Shown: positions 44,397-49,249 of the stretch, piece by piece
Layout: every line of letters starts with the position of its first letter
Position numbering within the stretch: position 1 is the first letter of the stretch
Assembly: GCA_003598065.1 (NCBI GenBank)
Contig: QZKR01000047.1
Location: forward strand, 1 to 49,249
DNA length: 49,249 bases
From: Myxococcales bacterium
GTDB lineage: Bacteria > Myxococcota_A > SURF-8
Direction of reading: 5' to 3'
The notes under the pieces: model-generated
Seen by the model: only the letters and a program-made list of their open reading frames with translations
Told to the model about the DNA's origin: nothing
The model's database searches: none
Translations under genes and position numbers: made by a program

Positions 44397-45722
44397 GTGA
44401 ACAAGCCATATCAAAAGCTGTTGGCCGTGGCGATTCTGTTTGCGCTTGCTGGAGTGATATTTTCCGGCGTCTCGACCTACGACTTCATCGCGCATCTGGA
44501 CCGGCAAGTGCATTCCATCACCTGCTCGTTTATCCCGGGCATGGGAGCGCCGGACACCGCCGGCACGAGCGGCTGCTACGCCGTGCTGATGAGTCCCTAC
44601 TCCTCGCTCTGGCGCACGTCTTTCTGGGGCGGCATTCCCATCGCCCTCGCCTCGCTCGCCGTTTTCGTCTACCTCGCGGCCAAAGGAATCGACATCCTCG
44701 TTCGGCGCGAAGAGGAAATTCACGAAGAAACGTTCTACTGGTTCTTGGCGACCCTGCTGCCAGTTCTGACGTCGGCGATCTACTTCTACATCAGCGTGGC
44801 CGAGATCGGCGCGACCTGCAAACTATGCGTCGGAATTTACATCGCTTCCTTTGGGGCGTCCGCTCTGGCGCTGCTGGCTCACTTGTCGGCGCCCCGGGGC
44901 GGATCCTCAAGCCTCGCCGAACTCCCCTGGGGCCGCTACGCCATCTATTTCGTCGAGGGCGTGGCTTTCGTCGCGGTGGCGATCGGACTTTTCCTGGCGG
45001 TCAAACCGGAAATCACCGAGGCGATGATGGAATGCGGGACCCTGCCGCATCCGGAGGACCGTTACGGCGTGCGGCTGAAGGGCGAAGCCGGCTCCGGCGG
45101 GCTCCCGACGATTGAAATCCTCGATCCCCTCTGCCCTGCCTGCAAAGGGTTCAGCGAACGGCTTGCCGCAAGCGGGCTGGCGGACAAGCTGGCCCTGGAA
45201 ACCGTTCTCTTCCCGCTCGACAAGGCCTGCAACTGGATGGTCAACGAATCGCTCCATCCGGGCGCGTGCACGGTCAGCGAAGCGGCGCTTTGCGCCAAAG
45301 AGAAGCATCGTGACGTGATTGACTGGGCTTTCGCCAATCAGACGAAGCTGCGTGAAGAGGCGCTGAAGAACCCGGCGATGGTGGAAGCGTTGGTCAAACA
45401 ACAATTCCCGGCCCTTGCCGATTGCATTGGCGCGCAGGAGACGAAGGCGCGGCTGAACAAGTCCCTGCGCTGGATCGTGGCCAACGCCCTGCCGGTGGTT
45501 ACGCCGCAACTCTACGTGAACGGGCGCAAGTTGTGCGACGAAGACAGCGACCTCGGCATGGAATACGCGCTGAAGCGGTTGATCGAAACAGCCGGCAGGA
45601 GCCCGGCGGCGCCCGCCGCTCCGGTCATTCCGGCGGCGCCCGCCGCGCCCGCTCCGGTCGCGCCCGCTCCGGTCGCACCCGATCCGGCCGCGCCCGCTCC
45701 GGCCCAAGGCGACAACCCCTAA
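44397..45722 (+). CDS. Vitamin K epoxide reductase (VKOR)-thioredoxin-like fusion protein
   Basis: 441 residues, GTG start with AAGGGGG upstream. The VKOR domain has loop cysteines C43 and C60, the active-site pair C141-KLC144 beside a membrane helix, and about five membrane helices. A DsbA/thioredoxin-like domain follows with C246-PAC249 (LDPLCPACKGFSERL). The tail (about 405-441) is Ala-Pro repeats. Such fusions pass electrons from exported proteins to membrane quinone, replacing DsbA/DsbB, and so form disulfides in the periplasm. It is the first gene of a three-gene operon with an OmpA-like protein and a TlpA-like lipoprotein, controlled by the palindromic promoter at 44212. The cysteine-rich lipoproteins in this window are natural clients. 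Confidence 0.9.
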   Translation: MNKPYQKLLAVAILFALAGVIFSGVSTYDFIAHLDRQVHSITCSFIPGMGAPDTAGTSGCYAVLMSPYSSLWRTSFWGGIPIALASLAVFVYLAAKGIDILVRREEEIHEETFYWFLATLLPVLTSAIYFYISVAEIGATCKLCVGIYIASFGASALALLAHLSAPRGGSSSLAELPWGRYAIYFVEGVAFVAVAIGLFLAVKPEITEAMMECGTLPHPEDRYGVRLKGEAGSGGLPTIEILDPLCPACKGFSERLAASGLADKLALETVLFPLDKACNWMVNESLHPGACTVSEAALCAKEKHRDVIDWAFANQTKLREEALKNPAMVEALVKQQFPALADCIGAQETKARLNKSLRWIVANALPVVTPQLYVNGRKLCDEDSDLGMEYALKRLIETAGRSPAAPAAPVIPAAPAAPAPVAPAPVAPDPAAPAPAQGDNP

Positions 45723-45745
45723 CGTTCGCAAGACGAGGTGACGTC

Positions 45746-46441
45746 ATGAAAAATCCCGCGTTGCACTTCGGCATTTTCGCCGCCGCGCTCGTCCTTACCG
45801 CGATCATGCTCGTGACATGGATCAACTCCGCTTCGGCCAGGCTCGCCGACGTTCAGGCGGAAAAAAACGGGCAGGCGGCGGTGGCGGCCGCCGCCGATGA
45901 AGGGTATTGCTCCGGCGCGCTCCGGCCGATCCTGCGGCGCGTGCTGACGTCCTGCGGCCTGTTGCAAGGCGGGCAGTCGGGGCGCGGCTGTCAGCCGCTG
46001 CAGGCGAAGTCCGTCGCGGCGATGAGCGGCGACGACTTCAACGCCCTCTTCAAGCCCCTGGCCCACCGCGCCGCGATCATCCAGTTCGCCAAGGACAGCG
46101 CCGAATTGGACCCGAACGCCCTCGCTCTGGTGGAGAAGACCTTCGCCGACCAGCGGGGCGCTTCTTATTTCCTCGTCGTCTCCCGCGCCTCGCCCGAGGG
46201 GTCGGCCGCCTACAACGCCGAATTGTCCAAGAAGCGGGCCAACGCCGTGCTCGGCCACCTGCGGCAGAAATTCAACGACCCCGACCTCGATCAGGAAGTG
46301 GGCCTGCTCTGGCTCGGCGAGGAATTCGCCCAGCTCGACGAGCAGTTCTGTCAGTGGACGCGTTCGGCGCAGGAGCAGCCCTGCGCGACGGCGGAGTTGA
46401 ACCGTTCGGCCTTCCTCGCCTGGATCGATTGCCGCCTATGA
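45746..46441 (+). CDS. OmpA-like domain membrane-anchored, cysteine-containing protein
   Basis: 231 residues. The ATG at 45746 has ACGAGGTG upstream; a longer in-frame start at 45422 lies inside the preceding gene. One N-terminal membrane helix or uncleaved signal (FGIFAAALVLTAIMLVTW) is followed by a cysteine-bearing region (YCSGALRPILRRVLTSCGLL, GCQPL). An OmpA/MotB-like C-terminal domain comes next (IIQFAKDSAELDPNALALVEKTF, SPEGSAAYNAELSKKRANAVLGHL), normally a peptidoglycan-binding fold. More cysteines lie near the end (QFCQW, QPCAT, IDCRL). Position between two disulfide-exchange proteins suggests it is a redox partner or client anchored near the cell wall. Its stop overlaps the next start (ATGA). 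Confidence 0.8.
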   Translation: MKNPALHFGIFAAALVLTAIMLVTWINSASARLADVQAEKNGQAAVAAAADEGYCSGALRPILRRVLTSCGLLQGGQSGRGCQPLQAKSVAAMSGDDFNALFKPLAHRAAIIQFAKDSAELDPNALALVEKTFADQRGASYFLVVSRASPEGSAAYNAELSKKRANAVLGHLRQKFNDPDLDQEVGLLWLGEEFAQLDEQFCQWTRSAQEQPCATAELNRSAFLAWIDCRL

Positions 46442-47034
46442 AGCGTTTGACGATTTTCGCCGCTGTGTTTGTCGCGGTGCTGGCGGCGGGTTGCGATTCC
46501 GAGTCGCGCCCGTCCGAACCCGTGCGCCAGCGCGTGGACGCCGTAAAATCGACCGTCCCGCAAAACGACATTCCGGCGAACTGGTGCGACCGGCTTTACC
46601 TGCCGCCGACCCAGGGGCCGCTTGTCAGCCTCCCTCCCCTGGATCCCGCGCGGCGGCTCGCGTCCGGCAAGTTCGTCTGGCTCAATTTCTGGGCCACATG
46701 GTGCAAGCCCTGCGTGAAGGAGATGCCGCTTTTGGCGCGCTGGCAGACATTGCTGACGGGCGAAGGCGTTCCTTTCGAGGTGCTGTATCTCTCGGTCGAT
46801 GAAGCCCCCGCGGAGCTTTCCGCCTGGCTCAAAGCGCATCCGGAGATCCCCGCCGGCCAGGCGGCGCGCCTGAGCAAAGTTGACGATCTCACGACTTGGC
46901 TCGCGCCGTTTTCGCTCGGCGAGGCCAGCGTGCCGATTCACGCCCTCATCGGACCGGACGGGCGGGTGCGTTGCGTGCGCGCCGGATCGCTCGTCGAAGG
47001 CGACCTGCGGACCGTCCGCGCCCTGGCCCGCTGA
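46438..47034 (+). CDS. TlpA-like thioredoxin-fold lipoprotein
   Basis: 198 residues, starting inside the stop of the preceding gene. The signal ends at LAAGC, with Asp next to the lipid-modified Cys, which in E. coli favours inner-membrane retention. The thioredoxin fold has WCKPC active-site cysteines (C89, C92) in FWATWCKPCVKEMPLL and the cis-Pro segment ASVPIHALIGPDG. TlpA/ResA-type proteins with an acidic-poor CKPC motif are usually reductants, for example in cytochrome c maturation. Here, beside an oxidising VKOR fusion, it could isomerise or reduce wrong disulfides, or act as partner for the OmpA-like protein. The direction of electron flow cannot be read from sequence. Confidence 0.85.
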   Translation: MKRLTIFAAVFVAVLAAGCDSESRPSEPVRQRVDAVKSTVPQNDIPANWCDRLYLPPTQGPLVSLPPLDPARRLASGKFVWLNFWATWCKPCVKEMPLLARWQTLLTGEGVPFEVLYLSVDEAPAELSAWLKAHPEIPAGQAARLSKVDDLTTWLAPFSLGEASVPIHALIGPDGRVRCVRAGSLVEGDLRTVRALAR

Positions 47035-47067
47035 GCGCCAGCCCCCCCACATCCCCAACGCGGCGGA

Positions 47068-49041
47068 TCAGCGCGATTGAGCCAGGCGGCGCTGCTTCTC
47101 GGCGTAGAGACGCACGCCCTCGGCGATGCCGCGGGCCAGGGTTTCCTGGTATTTGGGATCCTTGAGGCGCTTCTCTTCGGTGGGATTGGAGATGAAGGAC
47201 GTTTCGACGAGGATCGCCGGCATCCGCGCATAGAGCAGTACGTGGAACAGGGCGCGGCGCACGCCGCGATCGTCCACGCCGGAATACGAGCCGCGCAGCT
47301 TTTTCAGCATCGCCTTTTGAACCAGCTTGGCCAGAAGGATCGAGTCGTCAACGTTGGCGTTCATCGACAGGTCGGTGAGGATGAAATCGAGGTCCGAGAC
47401 CTCCTTGCCGAAAACCTCGTTCTCGCGCTTGGCCAGCCGCGCGGAGTAATTGTCCGAGGCGTTGTTGAGATACCACGTCTCCGCGCCGGAGAATTTCGAG
47501 CGCCGGTTGGCGTTGGCGTGGATGGAGAGGAACAAATCCGCCTGGGCGTCGTTGGCCACCTTGGTGCGGTCGAAGAGGCCCATCGTTTTATCGCTGGAGC
47601 GCGTCAGAATCACGTGCAGGCCCTGCTCTTTTTCGAGGATGAGCTTCAGTTTTTTCGCCACCGCCAGGACGACGTCTTTCTCTCGCGTCTTGCCCTTGCC
47701 GATCGCGCCGGAATCTTCTCCGCCATGGCCGGGGTCGATGACGACGGTGCGAACGGCGAAGTCGTCGATTGGCGTCGGTTCCTCCGCGCGGCGCGCGACG
47801 ACTTTCCCGCCGCTGGGTTCCGCCTCCTGCCCGGCCGTTTGGACGGCCGGCGGCGTCTTGTTTTCCGTTGACTCCGATAGGACGGCCGCGACGACGCCTT
47901 CGCGCTTCGCCTCATTTTCCCGACCGGTTTGAGCAGCGCCGTTTTCCGGCGGCGTCCCGGCTGCTTCTTTTACAACGGGTTCGGTTTCGCCGGCGGTCCC
48001 GTCACGGACCGGCGATTCGGATCGGGAGACGGCCGGTGGAGCCTTGACGGTTGCCGCGGCAGGCTCGGCGGCGGCCTCCGGCGCAGCGCCGACGTTCAAA
48101 ATGTCGAGGGTGATCGTCGGCGGGGCGATCGTCGTGGCGAAAGCGACCTTGCCGGCGCTGTCCGTCGCCTCGACGACGACGCGCACCACGTCGGCCTTGT
48201 ACTGCCCGATGCGCAGGGCGGAAAGACGCGCATCGGCGAAGCCGGGAGCGCCGGTAAATTCCGGGGCGAGCAGCGTCTGGCCGAAGTCGAAGTAAAGGCG
48301 GCGCGGCCGGCCGTCGGCGGCGGGCAGTTCGCCTTGCGTCATCGGCGGCAGGCGGGTGAAAGTGAGCGCCAGCCGCGAGCGGTCGGTCTGGGACGACGTC
48401 TTCAGGGCGAGCAGCAGAATCGGCGACTCGTCCGGTCGCAGCACGACCATCTTGCCCGAGGGCGGAGCCGTTTCCGGTTCGGGCGGCGGTTCGGCGTCGT
48501 CGCCTTCCGCGGCCAGATTCTTTTCGCCGGGACCAAGGTCGCGCAACAGGCCGTCGCACTTGGCGCGACGGTCGCCCTTCGGGTACTGGGTCACGCAGCG
48601 CAAGAGCGCCCGGCGCGCCGCATCCGGATCGTTGAGGCGGAGGTGGATGAGGGCGGCCTGGTAATAGCCGTCGTCGCCCAGGGGAGACGAACGGCAGGTC
48701 TTGCCGAGCTTCTCGAAAGCCGCCGCCCCCAGTTCGCGGTCTTTTTTCAAATGGGAGACGTCGGCCATGCCCGAATAAAGCCGGCCGAGCAGGTCGAGGG
48801 CGTCGCAGGCGCGGGCGTGCTTGGGATGGCCGGCGACGTAGCGCTCGGCGCGCTCGATGTGCTGCATCCATTTGTCGCGGTATTTATGGAGCTTGGTCTG
48901 GGCTAGAAAGGCGTCGGCCTTGGCGGCGAGCGTTTTGTATTCCTGCTCCGGGTCGGCCGAGGCGGGAGCGGCGTAGGCCAGGGCCGCCGCCATCCAGATG
49001 ATAAGTCCCCCCAGGGCGAGCATAAACTGATCGCGCCGCAT
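47068..49041 (-). CDS. N-acetylmuramoyl-L-alanine amidase with AMIN domain
   Basis: 657 residues from the ATG at 49041; a longer frame from 49137 starts on the -35 box, so the shorter start is preferred. The signal peptide ends near AAPASA. A TPR-like region (about 30-165) is followed by an AMIN domain (about 205-325; RLYFDFGQTLLAPEF, LRIGQYKADVVRVVVEA), which targets the wall, and a long Pro/Glu-rich linker. The Amidase_3 zinc domain begins near 430 with IDPGHGGEDSGA (H439, E442), then LFLSIHANA and VETSFISN with the catalytic Glu. It cleaves the amide bond between muramic acid and the stem peptide during division or remodelling. The N-terminal TPR region is an addition to the usual AmiC layout. 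Confidence 0.92.
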   Translation of the reverse strand: MRRDQFMLALGGLIIWMAAALAYAAPASADPEQEYKTLAAKADAFLAQTKLHKYRDKWMQHIERAERYVAGHPKHARACDALDLLGRLYSGMADVSHLKKDRELGAAAFEKLGKTCRSSPLGDDGYYQAALIHLRLNDPDAARRALLRCVTQYPKGDRRAKCDGLLRDLGPGEKNLAAEGDDAEPPPEPETAPPSGKMVVLRPDESPILLLALKTSSQTDRSRLALTFTRLPPMTQGELPAADGRPRRLYFDFGQTLLAPEFTGAPGFADARLSALRIGQYKADVVRVVVEATDSAGKVAFATTIAPPTITLDILNVGAAPEAAAEPAAATVKAPPAVSRSESPVRDGTAGETEPVVKEAAGTPPENGAAQTGRENEAKREGVVAAVLSESTENKTPPAVQTAGQEAEPSGGKVVARRAEEPTPIDDFAVRTVVIDPGHGGEDSGAIGKGKTREKDVVLAVAKKLKLILEKEQGLHVILTRSSDKTMGLFDRTKVANDAQADLFLSIHANANRRSKFSGAETWYLNNASDNYSARLAKRENEVFGKEVSDLDFILTDLSMNANVDDSILLAKLVQKAMLKKLRGSYSGVDDRGVRRALFHVLLYARMPAILVETSFISNPTEEKRLKDPKYQETLARGIAEGVRLYAEKQRRLAQSR

Positions 49042-49108
49042 CGAATCCGCCGTCCTAACGCATGTGTCGGGCAGGAAGGCGAACGCCTTCCCTTGTTCCA
49101 CTGAAGAG

Positions 49109-49137
49109 ATTTTACCATAGATTTCATGGTTTTTCAA
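49109..49137 (-). promoter_or_regulatory. Sigma-70 promoter for the amidase gene
   Basis: Minus-strand TTGAAA (49132-49137), exactly 17 bp, TAAAAT (49109-49114). The predicted start near 49102 leaves a 60-nt leader before the ATG at 49041. Confidence 0.65.
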
Positions 49138-49249
49138 TGCCGGCGGGGCAACCTCATTCCCCGGCTAAGGCAGAGGTTTTTCGGGTTGTCCAGAAAAGAC
49201 CTTACGGGAGAGCGTAGAAACATGGCCTGAGGTTTGCTTGAGTTTTCAC

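Overview
The window is a GC-rich, densely coded chromosomal segment of a Gram-negative, secretome-heavy bacterium. The evidence is many lipoboxes, an AMIN-type cell-wall amidase, sigma-70 style promoters (TTGAxx, 16-18 bp, TAtaxT), a sigma-54 enhancer-binding protein with a matching -24/-12 promoter, and MYXO-CTERM-like C-terminal tails. Secreted proteins carry 'DGD' repeat linkers, disulfide-rich EGF/Dickkopf-like repeats, choice-of-anchor-D/ASH domains and PKD domains. This resembles Myxococcota/deltaproteobacteria-like lineages or a related candidate phylum; no marker gene in the window fixes the phylum. No insertion sequence, prophage, CRISPR array or rRNA was seen.

Layout. 1-6.1 kb: two large surface lipoproteins on the minus strand, the first cut by the window edge. 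6.3-12.4 kb (plus): a diacylglycerol-kinase-family lipid kinase, a secreted HExxH protein with DGD linker and C-terminal anchor, an amphi-Trp protein translationally coupled to an unusual PhoU-aminoglycoside-phosphotransferase fusion, and a lipoprotein made of 14 cysteine repeats. 12.4-17.2 kb: mutS2 (minus), a small lipoprotein (plus) and two paralogous GYF_2-like single-pass membrane proteins (minus). 17.4-21.5 kb: a YihY-family membrane protein, then a sigma-54 activator with a degenerate receiver. Downstream of the activator lie a perfect palindrome, a sigma-54 promoter, a structured leader, a 49-residue membrane protein and a coiled-coil lipoprotein. 21.7-31.3 kb: a K+-dependent-type membrane pyrophosphatase with tandem terminators, hydF-aspA-uvrC, a hisC-like aminotransferase (minus) and a TPR-like lipoprotein. 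31.4-36.7 kb: PBP2 (mrdA) overlapping a GT-C family membrane protein, converging on a PpiD/SurA-like foldase. 36.9-44.1 kb: a 1671-residue PKD-repeat protein, tRNA-Val(TAC), tRNA-Asp(GTC) and a DGD lipoprotein. 44.2-49.0 kb: a palindrome-controlled operon of VKOR-thioredoxin fusion, OmpA-like cysteine-rich protein and TlpA-like lipoprotein, converging on an N-acetylmuramoyl-L-alanine amidase.

How it fits together. Most of the window serves the cell envelope: cysteine-rich surface proteins, an oxidative folding operon that could make their disulfides, a periplasmic foldase, and peptidoglycan synthesis and cleavage enzymes. The two least familiar units are the self-contained sigma-54 regulatory circuit (18.9-21.5 kb) and the amphi-Trp/PhoU-kinase pair (9.1-11.1 kb). 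Many long antisense reading frames overlap the real genes; they are a by-product of high GC at third codon positions and are not annotated.
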